Source: an uncultured Clostridium sp.
GTDB taxonomy: Bacteria > Bacillota > Clostridia > Lachnospirales > Lachnospiraceae
NCBI GenBank assembly: GCA_902496665.1
Contig: CABVBU010000004.1
Coordinates: forward strand, 62,001-126,000
DNA length: 64,000 nucleotides
Direction of reading: 5' to 3'
The notes beneath the pieces were generated by a model, which saw nothing but the letters and a program-made list of their open reading frames with translations, was not told the origin of the DNA and did not search any database. The position numbers and the translations under genes were made by a program. Positions 26,179 through 33,820 of the stretch are shown one piece after another (the first letter of the stretch is position 1; every line of letters begins with the position of its first letter).

Positions 26179-26380
26179 CGCCGGTGAGTCTTCGGGCACG
26201 GACGCTTTGTGCAGGGAGCCTGGCTTCCTCTTGGCTCGCAGGAGAATGCGTTGGAGGACAGGCGGCACTTGTCTGAGCGTCAGCGAGTTGTGCCGCCTGT
26301 TCTCCGCCCTTAGCATTCTTCTGCAAGCTTAGAGGAACCGCTCCCGAACCCCTGCGTCCGCGCCCGAAGACTCACCGGCG
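26179..26380. repeat. 202-bp GC-rich imperfect palindrome
   Basis: The outer 19 bases (26179-26197, CGCCGGTGAGTCTTCGGGC) are exactly complementary to 26362-26380. Pairing continues inward through GGACG/CGTCC, GGGAG/CTCCC, TTCCTCT/AGAGGAA, GCAG-AGAATGC and finally the perfect ACAGGCGGCAC/GTGCCGCCTGT stem around a 21-base loop at 26270-26290. No ORF is convincing inside it. It lies between a terminator and the end of aroK. It could be a MITE-like element or the template of a long structured RNA. Confidence 0.85.
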
Positions 26381-26396
26381 CGTACCTCTAGCCAAT

Positions 26397-26915
26397 CTAT
26401 TTCCCACAAACCTCAAGGATCTCCCCGCAGATTTCTTCTGCTGTCTTCCCATCCGTAGCAACCTTCACATCAGCCGCCGCCTCATATTTCGGACGCCGTT
26501 TTTCCATCAGATCTTTAATGTAAGAAACATTCATATTCCCATTCAGTACCGGTCTCTCCGTACTGTCCTTCACACGCTCGTAGATCGTCCCCGGCTCTGC
26601 CGTAAGCAGCACGATCTTTCCACACTCCTTCATAAGCCGCACATTCTCCTCCTTCAGGACCGCACCGCCCCCACAGGAGATCACCGCCGGTTCCACTCCC
26701 GCAAAGCTTTTGATCAGCTCCGTCTCCAACTCCCGGAAATATGCTTCCCCCTTCTCCTTAAAAATATCCGCGATCGCCATTCCCTCATTCTCCACAATCA
26801 TCTGATCCATCTCCACCTGCCTCGCTCCGGTCATCCCCGCCAGGCACGCTGCGTTTGTACTCTTCCCGCAGCCCATAAATCCGATCAGAAAAATATGTTC
26901 CTTCAATCCCGCCAT
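26397..26915 (-). CDS. aroK: shikimate kinase
   Basis: A 172-residue kinase that phosphorylates shikimate at O3 in the chorismate pathway. The Walker A motif GFMGCGKST is at residues 12-20, the shikimate-binding D-M-D region is EMDQMI near 36, and SCGGGAVL near 80 and RPVLNG near 122 are diagnostic. It is convergent with the GTPase-nuclease gene and divergent from aroE, which catalyses the preceding step. Confidence 0.93.
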   Translation of the reverse strand: MAGLKEHIFLIGFMGCGKSTNAACLAGMTGARQVEMDQMIVENEGMAIADIFKEKGEAYFRELETELIKSFAGVEPAVISCGGGAVLKEENVRLMKECGKIVLLTAEPGTIYERVKDSTERPVLNGNMNVSYIKDLMEKRRPKYEAAADVKVATDGKTAEEICGEILEVCGK

Positions 26916-27144
26916 AATCTAAATTCTCCTTTTCGTACTAATAGTCTCTCGAAATCTCTAACAGTTTTCTCCCACACCCAAAATACTTTTCCACTTTCAT
27001 GCGTCATTTAGTGCAAGTATACCAGATTTCAACATACTCTGCAATCAAAGAACCTTCGCATCCCTGATCTATTCCGCTTTTAGCCCTCTTTTTTTAATTT
27101 TTCTGCTTTCCACATTTTCGCACTTTAAAATCATAAATTTTCTT

Positions 27145-27173
27145 TTGCAATTTTCTTCCTGCACTGATATAAT
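27145..27173 (+). promoter_or_regulatory. aroE promoter
   Basis: TTGCAA (27145-27150), 17 bases, TATAAT (27168-27173). The predicted leader is about 30 bases. Confidence 0.75.
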
Positions 27174-27210
27174 AAGGCAAGAAAAATCACTCCCCGGAGG
27201 TACACATAAA

Positions 27211-28200
27211 ATGGAAAACACCACATCCGCAGCTTCACCGATCACCGGACACACCGGTCTTATCTGTCTGCTCGGCAGCCCCTGCGCCCACAGTGTCTCC
27301 CCGATGATGCACAACGCATCCTTTGAGGCTCTTGGGCTCGACTACCGCTACCTCGCATTTGATGTCAATGAAGAGACTCTTCCCACCGCAGTTGCCGGTT
27401 TAAAGGTTCTCGGTGCCCGCGGCTTCAACCTGACCATGCCGGATAAAAATCTCATGGTCTCCCTCTGCGACGAACTCTCCACCGCTGCCCGGATCATCGG
27501 TGCTGTAAACACGGTCGTAAACGAAAACGGACGCCTCATCGGCCACAACACCGACGGCATCGGCTACATGCAGTCCGTGAAAGACGCCGGTTATGATATC
27601 ATCGGCAAAAAGATGACACTGCTCGGTGCCGGAGGAGCTGCCACAGCAATTCTGGTACAGGCTGCCCTGGACGGCTTAAAAGAGATTGCCGTCTTCGTGA
27701 GACCCACCAGCCGCTTCTACGACCGTCTGGTACATACTGTCGAGGAGCTCACAGAGATCACCGACTGCAGGATCAAGATCTGTGACTTCTCCGATGCGGA
27801 CCTCTTAAAGAAAGAACTTGCAGACAGCGCCATCCTCACAAACGGAACCTCTGTCGGCATGGCCCCCCACGAGGACACCTGCCCGGTGCCGGAAAATCTG
27901 ACTTTCCCGAAAGACCTCATCGTCTCCGATATCATCTACAACCCGCATGAGACAAAGCTCCTCACCATGGCAAAAGCCCAGGGAAATCCATTCTTCAACG
28001 GCTCCTACATGCTCCTCTACCAGGGCGCCGAAGCCTTCCGTCTCTGGACTGGAAAGGAGATGCCAGTGGAAAAGATCAAGAAGGAATTTTTCTCTGATCC
28101 TTTTTATTCAAAAAGCAACTTAGATCACTTACGCCGTGGCATTGCTGCTTTAAACGCCGGAAACGGTATTTCACATGAGTTAATCACTGACGAAAAATAA
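27211..28200 (+). CDS. aroE: shikimate dehydrogenase
   Basis: A 329-residue NADP-dependent enzyme reducing 3-dehydroshikimate to shikimate. SPCAHSVSPMMHNASFEALG is the substrate-binding motif near residue 22, NLTMPDKNLM carries the catalytic Lys, and NTDGIGYMQS and LGAGGAATAI (nucleotide fold) follow. CGGAGG lies 10 bases before the ATG at 27211. It is about 40 residues longer than E. coli AroE, owing to a longer N terminus and a C-terminal tail. Confidence 0.93.
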   Translation: MENTTSAASPITGHTGLICLLGSPCAHSVSPMMHNASFEALGLDYRYLAFDVNEETLPTAVAGLKVLGARGFNLTMPDKNLMVSLCDELSTAARIIGAVNTVVNENGRLIGHNTDGIGYMQSVKDAGYDIIGKKMTLLGAGGAATAILVQAALDGLKEIAVFVRPTSRFYDRLVHTVEELTEITDCRIKICDFSDADLLKKELADSAILTNGTSVGMAPHEDTCPVPENLTFPKDLIVSDIIYNPHETKLLTMAKAQGNPFFNGSYMLLYQGAEAFRLWTGKEMPVEKIKKEFFSDPFYSKSNLDHLRRGIAALNAGNGISHELITDEK

Positions 28201-28279
28201 ATACTCTACTTTTAAAGTTTCTATTTACACATGACCTCCAGAACCTGCCACCGACAGTTTTCTCCGGATGCATGGCATC

Positions 28280-28340
28280 AAAAAAGGAAAACGATCTGTC
28301 TGTGCAAACCATCAATACCACAAACAGATCTTTTTCCTTA
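28280..28340. terminator. bidirectional terminator between aroE and the anti-sigma gene
   Basis: AAAAGGAAA-AC-GATCTGT pairs with ACAGATC-TTTTTCCTT, with A and T runs on both sides of two convergent genes. Confidence 0.75.
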
Positions 28341-28401
28341 ATCAAATCTTTTATTTCAGGCTTTCATCATCTATCTGATGAACTGCCAGTTGTTTTATCT
28401 T

Positions 28402-29187
28402 CTACTTACTCTGTCCCGCAATAATCTCTTCCGCCATTCCAAACATCTCCTCAGCGCCGAGATCCTCACCAAACTTGAAGAGGCTGTAGCCCTGTCCGTC
28501 CATGTTCCACTCTACCGTGTAGGAAGTCATAACTTCGACCTTATCGCTGCCGTAAGCCAGGTTAAAATTGCCGTCTTCCTGGGCCTTTTTGTCCTCCTCG
28601 GTGAGCTCATAATCTGCCGGAACGAACTTGTTGGTCAGCTTGTAGAAACAGAGTTCTGTACCATCCTCGCATGTCCTCACCTCTGCCGGGGTGAGTTCTC
28701 CATCCATGCCGACTTCTGCGGAAAACGTGACATCCTCCATGCCGTCTTTTCCGTATGTGACGGAAAGCTGTGTTCCGTTTCCCAGTTTATTTCCATCTTT
28801 ATCTTCCGTCTCATAGTTTACCGGCACAGCAGCCTTAAACGCGTACCCGTTGGAGAATTTCTCCGGGAAATCTACCATCGGTCCATTCTCCTTCTGAAGC
28901 TCCAGCGCCTGTTCATATGTGTGGACTTCATCTCTTATATCGGTGCGGGATGTGATTCCCGCGATCTTTCCAATCGCGAACGCCGTCATGCTTCCAAATA
29001 CACAGATCGCTGCAACTGCTGCTACCGCTTTTTTCATAAAACCTTTCTTCATATAATTTCCCTCTCTTTCTATCTTCTCATATACATTTCTCCGGATCCG
29101 CGCCTCCCGCACCGATTCGTCCGGAAGTTCGCCCGCGCAGCTCTCAAACATGTTTTTCAGTCTCTTTTCTAAGATAGGATCGTCCAT
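28402..29187 (-). CDS. probable membrane-anchored anti-sigma factor
   Basis: A 261-residue protein whose start overlaps the end of the sigma gene by 19 bases, the usual sigma/anti-sigma layout. The N-terminal 45 residues are a charged helix-rich segment (LEKRLKNMFESCAGELPDESV), a single membrane helix follows (KKAVAAVAAICVFGSMTAFAIG), and about 190 residues lie outside. The outer part is a beta-rich domain of unknown function that may sense an envelope signal. Assigned by context and topology; I do not recognise the outer domain with certainty. Confidence 0.7.
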   Translation of the reverse strand: MDDPILEKRLKNMFESCAGELPDESVREARIRRNVYEKIEREGNYMKKGFMKKAVAAVAAICVFGSMTAFAIGKIAGITSRTDIRDEVHTYEQALELQKENGPMVDFPEKFSNGYAFKAAVPVNYETEDKDGNKLGNGTQLSVTYGKDGMEDVTFSAEVGMDGELTPAEVRTCEDGTELCFYKLTNKFVPADYELTEEDKKAQEDGNFNLAYGSDKVEVMTSYTVEWNMDGQGYSLFKFGEDLGAEEMFGMAEEIIAGQSK

Positions 29188-29729
29188 GTTTTTCCTCCTT
29201 CCTCCTGTGTGAGGATTTGCTTCAACTGTTCCTTCGCGTGGAACAGCCTGGATTTCACCGTTCCCTCAAACACTCCGCAGACCCTTGCGATCTCGCGGAT
29301 CGGCATATCATTGTAATAGTACAGGATCAACACGGTCTTCTGCTTCGACGGCAGCTTTTCCACCGCCTCGTAGAGGATCCGCTCCTCTTCCTTCATAATG
29401 CAGTTTTCCAGGACGGACCTTCCGGTGTCCGCCTGCCCGGATGCAGGTTCCTCCTCCGGCTGTTCTTTCCGCGACTTTCTGCTGATCTTCCACGCGGACC
29501 TTGTGAGTATCCTGTAAAACCATGTCTTAAAGGCTGCCGGATCCCGGAGCTTCTTTCTGTTTAAATAGCAAGCGGTGAATGTCTCCTGGACAATGTCCTC
29601 GCTGTCCGCCGCGTTCCCGGAGATCAGCCAGGCCGCCCTGAGCGCCGGCCTCTCATACTTCTCCATTAGCTCCCCGAAGGCATCCATGTCCCCGTTGATC
29701 ATGCGTCTCACGATATTCTCTTCATCCAT
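29169..29729 (-). CDS. ECF-type RNA polymerase sigma factor
   Basis: A 186-residue sigma-70 family factor with only regions 2 and 4. Region 2 includes YERPALRAAWLISGNAADSEDIVQETF (residues 25-50). Region 4 is the helix-turn-helix MPIREIARVCGVFEGTVKSRLFHAKEQL near 140-168. A probable self-recognised promoter lies at 29769-29793. The regulon cannot be read from this window. Confidence 0.9.
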   Translation of the reverse strand: MDEENIVRRMINGDMDAFGELMEKYERPALRAAWLISGNAADSEDIVQETFTACYLNRKKLRDPAAFKTWFYRILTRSAWKISRKSRKEQPEEEPASGQADTGRSVLENCIMKEEERILYEAVEKLPSKQKTVLILYYYNDMPIREIARVCGVFEGTVKSRLFHAKEQLKQILTQEEGGKTWTILS

Positions 29730-29768
29730 GTCCTGCCTCCTCTCTTTTTTGATGCATCTGTCTTATAG

Positions 29769-29793
29769 AGACAGGCAATTGGGGGAAAGTTCA
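29769..29793 (-). promoter_or_regulatory. candidate ECF-type autoregulatory promoter
   Basis: On the minus strand TGAAC (29789-29793), a 16-base spacer and GTCT (29769-29772) fit the AAC-N16-GTC pattern of many extracytoplasmic sigma factors, about 40 bases before the sigma start. An inverted repeat (AAAGTTC/GAACTTT, 29786-29809) overlaps the -35 element. Confidence 0.5.
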
Positions 29794-29925
29794 TTTTTAT
29801 CGGAACTTTCTTTTCTTCTTTATTCTTCCAAATATATAACTTATTTTTCCACCAGACATATTTATTTTTGTTTTTCTATCTACACTGACTTCCACCGCGT
29901 CTACCGTCAACCATTTTCATAGAGC

Positions 29926-29976
29926 CACAAAAAACAGGACAGCCACCCGCATCCACGCAGATGATCTGTCCTGTTT
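29926..29976 (-). terminator. terminator after the DUF2971 gene
   Basis: AAACAGGACAG/CTGTCCTGTTT, an 11-bp perfect stem followed by TTTTTTG on the minus strand. Confidence 0.8.
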
Positions 29977-30005
29977 CGATTGATGCCTTAATATGATTTT
30001 TCGTA

Positions 30006-30869
30006 CTAATACCTTAACTTGATCCTAGAAAGCTCCACATCCACCTCATATCCATGGCTGTGAAGATACTCCTTCATGCCCTCCCGCGCGAGGTCGATAT
30101 GATTCTTCGGGGCAACGGTAATGCTGCGGATCGGGAGTTTTTTCTTTCCGCCGCTTAAGTCGATCGCGATATACGGGGCCAGAAAACCTTCCTTTTCCCG
30201 AAACAGGATCCGGCTGTTTCCCCGCTCCTTGAATGCGATCCGGTACTCTTTTTCCGCTGCAAATTCTTCCTGCTTGAAAAACAGCGCGTAGATTCCGAGT
30301 GCCTTCTGGATCAGCTTTTTCACCTTCAGAAACATGTCCGACTCCGGCTCTGCCACCGCAACGGACATCATCGCTTCGAAGCTGATACCAAGTGCTGCCG
30401 GGATCCGTTCAAACAGCAGTTCCCGCAGCATCTCCTCCTGCTCTTTTCTGTCATAGATCACATATCCATGGTAAGACACCACCTGACGCGTGTCCATGAT
30501 CTTTAAAAGGCTCCCGCTCTCAAATCCAATATTATATCCGGTATGGTCCCCGAACTCCGCCCACAGTGTAATGCTGTCCGGCTCCGTCGAGAATGAGACA
30601 ATATAGTAAGAACTGCGGTCCATCTCCAGAACCGTATCCAGAACCTGCGATGTGAGGAGTTCTTTCCACTCCGGGCATTCGATCTTGCCGATCACGTCCC
30701 GGATCACATGCAGAATATAATACATCTCGTTTGTGTCATTCAGGAAGCTGCTCTTCGTTGCCCGCATGCAGCGTTCCAGAATAATCCCCTGGATCCCATT
30801 CAGTTTTGTGTAATGATATAAGACCTCGTCCTCTCCGATGACCGGAAGCTTTACAAGTTTTCGAACCAT
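30006..30869 (-). CDS. DUF2971 domain protein
   Basis: A 287-residue soluble protein of the DUF2971 family. The typical opening is VLYHYTKLNGIQGIIL, then ATKSSFLNDTNEMYYI, SFSTEPDSITLWAEFGDHTGYNIG, and a late FAAEKEYRIAFK. These resemble the conserved H-Y-T, ND, SFS-W and E-R residues of ADP-ribosyltransferase-like folds, but no activity is established. The in-frame reading continues upstream to 31052 through AT-rich, promoter-like DNA; the start at 30869 (MVRKLVKLPV) is favoured. No neighbour suggests a partner. Confidence 0.75.
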   Translation of the reverse strand: MVRKLVKLPVIGEDEVLYHYTKLNGIQGIILERCMRATKSSFLNDTNEMYYILHVIRDVIGKIECPEWKELLTSQVLDTVLEMDRSSYYIVSFSTEPDSITLWAEFGDHTGYNIGFESGSLLKIMDTRQVVSYHGYVIYDRKEQEEMLRELLFERIPAALGISFEAMMSVAVAEPESDMFLKVKKLIQKALGIYALFFKQEEFAAEKEYRIAFKERGNSRILFREKEGFLAPYIAIDLSGGKKKLPIRSITVAPKNHIDLAREGMKEYLHSHGYEVDVELSRIKLRY

Positions 30870-31088
30870 TGCCCCTTCTTCCCGTGGAACTGTCCGCAGC
30901 TTTCCGGCCTTATGAACCGCCGAGGCACTGCCGTTATCTTTCCTCAGTTCAACACTAAAATATATTTTTGTTTTTCTTTTAATATATCTTATTGGAAAAA
31001 AGGAGACTATCTTACCTGTGTAAAATCTATGTAAGGATTCTGGCAACTGCACGGCAGATTTGCGTGTTTCTCCATGAACCTGAGGAAA

Positions 31089-31682
31089 TCACGCAAAGTT
31101 CCGGTATGTCCGGATTGCCTCCTCCTCTGCCGCCTTCATGATCTCTTCCACGGAATTGCCCTCGATGTCAAGCCCCTCTGCGGTATAGCACACAGTCTTA
31201 TTGATTCCGTAATATACCTTGCAGAGCTTCTCGACATACTCATATCCGAGATTCAGATCCCCGATGGAACCACCGCTGGTGGTCACATAATGGAGACTGT
31301 CGGCATGGCATAATCCACCCGGGATCCCCTTGGAAGAAAAGGTAAAGGTCAGCCCTGTCACGCAGATCTGCTCCAGATAGCATTTCATTCTCGCCGGGAA
31401 AGTAAAATCCCAGTACGGGGCCGCCACAAGAATCCGGTCTGCGGACGCAAACTGCTTTGCATAGTCAAACATCGGTCCCTCATAAATTCCGGCTCTCGTA
31501 AGCTGTTCCCGTCCTGCACTCTCTTTTCCGGTAAAAAGCTTCAGATCTTCGTCCTCCAGGCACAGAGTCTCGACCTCATATTCCCCGTTCCTGGTCATTT
31601 CCTTTAATAAAGCCTGCGCAAGTCTCTCCGTTCTTGAAATATCGCGGTTCACGCACGCGTCAATGTACAATAATTTTTTCAT
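31089..31682 (-). CDS. NAD(P)H-dependent FMN oxidoreductase (azoreductase/quinone reductase family)
   Basis: A 197-residue flavodoxin-fold protein of the AzoR/MdaB family. The phosphate-binding loop is DACVNRDISRTERLAQAL near residues 9-26, AAPYWDFTFPARMKCYLEQI near 90 and the FMN-contact TTSGGSIGDLNLGYEYV near 140. It likely reduces quinones or other acceptors with FMN. GGAGG precedes the ATG. It lies just downstream of murI in the same direction, perhaps cotranscribed. Confidence 0.82.
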   Translation of the reverse strand: MKKLLYIDACVNRDISRTERLAQALLKEMTRNGEYEVETLCLEDEDLKLFTGKESAGREQLTRAGIYEGPMFDYAKQFASADRILVAAPYWDFTFPARMKCYLEQICVTGLTFTFSSKGIPGGLCHADSLHYVTTSGGSIGDLNLGYEYVEKLCKVYYGINKTVCYTAEGLDIEGNSVEEIMKAAEEEAIRTYRNFA

Positions 31683-31719
31683 ACCCTTTCCCTCCAGATA
31701 TTTTTGATATTACATGTAT

Positions 31720-32496
31720 CTATAAATTCAGCAGTCTTCTCGAAAGCTCCAGAACATCCTCCGTATTCTTGCTGTTAAAGATCTTCACCTCACCTCCGGA
31801 CTCTTTCCCCGATAACAGTCCACACTCAGTCAGGCGTTTTCTCGTCTGCTTCGCGGTTCCGAATCCGCCGTCATAGATTGCCACGCCGGGCAGATGCTTC
31901 CGGATCTCATTTTTTACTAACGGGTAATGCGTGCAGCCGAGTACCACTGCGTCGATCTCTGATTTCTCGTAAGGCTCGAACTGTTTTTCCAGATATTCAT
32001 CCAGAACAGGTCCCTCCAACATTCCGCCCTCGATATACTCCACAAGTCCCGGACACGGCATCTTGATGATATTCGCCTCATCCTCGTAGACATGCAGCAT
32101 GGAATTAAATTTTGTCTGGGAGAGAGTCATCGGAGTCGCCATAACGACAACCTTTGAGTGCTCTTTCGCAAGCACCGCCGGCTTTAGCGCCGGTTCGATT
32201 CCGATCACCGGAATATCATCCTTCTCATACTCCTCCCTCAGTTCACGGATCGCCACGCTGGTTGCCGTGTTGCAGGCCACAACTATGGCTTTCGCCCCGC
32301 GTTCCAGTAAAAAATCCACATCCTTTTTTGTGAGGTCAATGACCTCCTCCGGGGTACGTGTGCCGTAAGGGGCATTTGCGGAGTCCCCGTAATATAAGAA
32401 GTCCTCACCCGGCATCAGTTTCACTAATTCTCTCAAAACACTGATCCCGCCGAGTCCGGAATCCAAAACACCGATCGGTCGATTGTCTGTATTCAT
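31720..32496 (-). CDS. murI: glutamate racemase
   Basis: A 258-residue cofactor-independent racemase supplying D-glutamate for peptidoglycan. The two catalytic cysteines are in VVACNTATSVAI (near residue 70) and VLGCTHYPLV (near 181). IGVLDSGLGGISVLREL and YYGDSANAPYGTR are also diagnostic. The start at 32496 follows GAGGTG at 6 bases; the extension to 32547 is unlikely. Confidence 0.95.
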   Translation of the reverse strand: MNTDNRPIGVLDSGLGGISVLRELVKLMPGEDFLYYGDSANAPYGTRTPEEVIDLTKKDVDFLLERGAKAIVVACNTATSVAIRELREEYEKDDIPVIGIEPALKPAVLAKEHSKVVVMATPMTLSQTKFNSMLHVYEDEANIIKMPCPGLVEYIEGGMLEGPVLDEYLEKQFEPYEKSEIDAVVLGCTHYPLVKNEIRKHLPGVAIYDGGFGTAKQTRKRLTECGLLSGKESGGEVKIFNSKNTEDVLELSRRLLNL

Positions 32497-32784
32497 AATG
32501 TACACCTCATTGACTGCTGCAGAGATCTGCCTGATCTCCTGCAGCATATTATATGAATCATCGTGTTCTCAGGCTGTCATGTTTCATTTCCATGACCGCT
32601 CGTCTCTTTCCTGCATAACACCAGTTATTTCATTGAATTATTATTTTTGTGATGATCTCTTATATCTTATCACACTTTCCCCGTTTTGAACATCCACAGA
32701 CTTTCTCCGCTCTGTTTTTGTGCACTTTTTAAAATTTAGGCCTTGATTTTTTTCATTTTTGGTTAATCTGTTTTGTCAAACACT

Positions 32785-32792
32785 GCTATACT
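32785..32792 (+). promoter_or_regulatory. extended -10 promoter for the L25 gene
   Basis: TGCTATACT is an extended -10 element; only a weak -35 (TTAATC, about 18 bases upstream) is seen. The predicted leader is about 140 bases. Confidence 0.5.
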
Positions 32793-32880
32793 TACGCTGT
32801 AACAAGAAAGAAGCGAACTTAACAAAACCCCTTTATTCGAGCAATCGAGATCCTATAAAGCTGAGGGCTGCTAAGCGAAT

Positions 32881-32911
32881 CCGGCAGAACGAAGAGTGGT
32901 TCGTTTGCCGG
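32881..32911 (+). promoter_or_regulatory. L25 leader hairpin
   Basis: CCGGCA-G-AACGAA pairs with TTCGTTTGCCGG: 12 bp with one bulged G and a 6-base loop, ending 28 bases before the start codon. No U-tract directly follows, so an autoregulatory protein-binding site is as likely as a terminator. Confidence 0.45.
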
Positions 32912-32938
32912 GAATCAGATTTTTGGAGGAAAAGATAA

Positions 32939-33550
32939 ATGACTACTTTAAAAGCTGAAAAGAGAAGCATGGATGTAAAGGCAAAGAGATTAAGACGTGA
33001 AGGATTTGTTACAGGTAATGTTTTCGGACATGCCATCGAAGGTTCCATTCCGGTAAAAATGAGCGCTATGGACGTTGAGCGTCTTTTAAAGACTGAACAT
33101 AAAGGCGGCCAGATCAACCTGGATGTTGAAGGTCAGGTATATGATGTCCTGATCAAGGAAGTTGACTTCAACGCTATGACAAGAAAGATCGATGAGATCG
33201 ATTTCCAGGCACTTGTAAGCGATGAGAAGGTTACTTCTACTGCTGAGATCGTTATCCTGAACCGTGAAGCTGTTATCGGCGGCGTTCTTCAGGAAGATTT
33301 AAGCGAAGTTGCTTACAGAGCATTCCCGTCCGCACTGGTCGAGAAGACAACACTGGATGCTGCAGGCCTCAAGGTTGGTGACACCGTACATGTCAAAGAT
33401 CTTGACATCGCAAAGAACAAGGACATCGACTTAAAGACCGATCCGGAGGCTGTTGTGCTCTCCGTCATCCCGGTTCACAATGTTGTTCCGGCAACCGAAG
33501 TGACAACTGCACCTGCTGCAACTGCTGCTGAGGAAAAAGAGACCAAATAA
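32939..33550 (+). CDS. rplY: 50S ribosomal protein L25 (general stress protein CTC type)
   Basis: A 203-residue two-domain L25/CTC protein that binds 5S rRNA. The N-terminal L25 domain covers about residues 1-90 (KAKRLRREGFVTGNVFG; VLIKEVDFNAMTRKIDEIDF). The beta-rich TL5/CTC C-terminal domain covers about 95-185, with a short Ala/Glu tail. GGAGG precedes the ATG. It is monocistronic between its own promoter and the terminator at 33583-33624. Confidence 0.93.
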   Translation: MTTLKAEKRSMDVKAKRLRREGFVTGNVFGHAIEGSIPVKMSAMDVERLLKTEHKGGQINLDVEGQVYDVLIKEVDFNAMTRKIDEIDFQALVSDEKVTSTAEIVILNREAVIGGVLQEDLSEVAYRAFPSALVEKTTLDAAGLKVGDTVHVKDLDIAKNKDIDLKTDPEAVVLSVIPVHNVVPATEVTTAPAATAAEEKETK

Positions 33551-33582
33551 TCTCCACTTCCATATATAGAAATGGATATGAA

Positions 33583-33624
33583 AATGGCGGTATCGCTTCA
33601 ATGGTGAGCGATGCCGCCATTTTT
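33583..33624 (+). terminator. terminator after rplY
   Basis: AATGGCGGTATCGCT and AGCGATGCCGCCATT form a 15-bp stem with one wobble, followed by TTT. Confidence 0.9.
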
Positions 33625-33672
33625 ACATCCGAAGAGAATGAACACTCATAGATATCAGAAAAAGTCGCTGAG

Positions 33673-33701
33673 TTGACAATTCTGTATTTCCCTGCTATAC
33701 T
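33673..33701 (+). promoter_or_regulatory. consensus promoter of the MATE gene
   Basis: TTGACA (33673-33678), 17 bases, TATACT (33696-33701). Predicted RNA start is near 33707. Confidence 0.85.
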
Positions 33702-33707
33702 GTCTTA

Positions 33708-33790
33708 CAGCTCATCGGAGGGCTTGTAAACGCATTTACAAAGCTGGATAAGATGCCGAAGGATCGTTCGGTATTTTATCCGGCTTTTTT
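33708..33790 (+). promoter_or_regulatory. riboswitch-like attenuator leader of the MATE transporter
   Basis: The 5' UTR begins with CAGCT (33708-33712), which can pair with AGCTG (33742-33746) around an inner stem CTTGTAAA/TTTACAAAG. The same AGCTG lies in the 5' arm of an 18-bp terminator (33743-33760 with 33767-33784, three G-U pairs) followed by TTTTTT. The two folds exclude each other, as in transcriptional riboswitches. I could not match it to the guanidine, yybP, preQ1 or purine classes by eye. Confidence 0.6.
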
Positions 33791-33820
33791 GTATAACCGG
33801 AAATTTCAGGAGGAAATGAT

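Noticed and set aside
26179..26380. Attachment site or integrative element boundary
   Set aside because: No integrase, tRNA gene or direct repeats bracket the region; the feature is a palindrome, not a core-site duplication.
28378..29172. 264-codon plus-strand frame opposite the anti-sigma gene
   Set aside because: The sigma/anti-sigma overlap and ribosome sites support the minus strand; the opposite frame is compositional.
30870..31052. N-terminal extension of the DUF2971 protein
   Set aside because: The extension passes through an AT-rich, promoter-like stretch and has no ribosome site; the family domain starts just after 30869.
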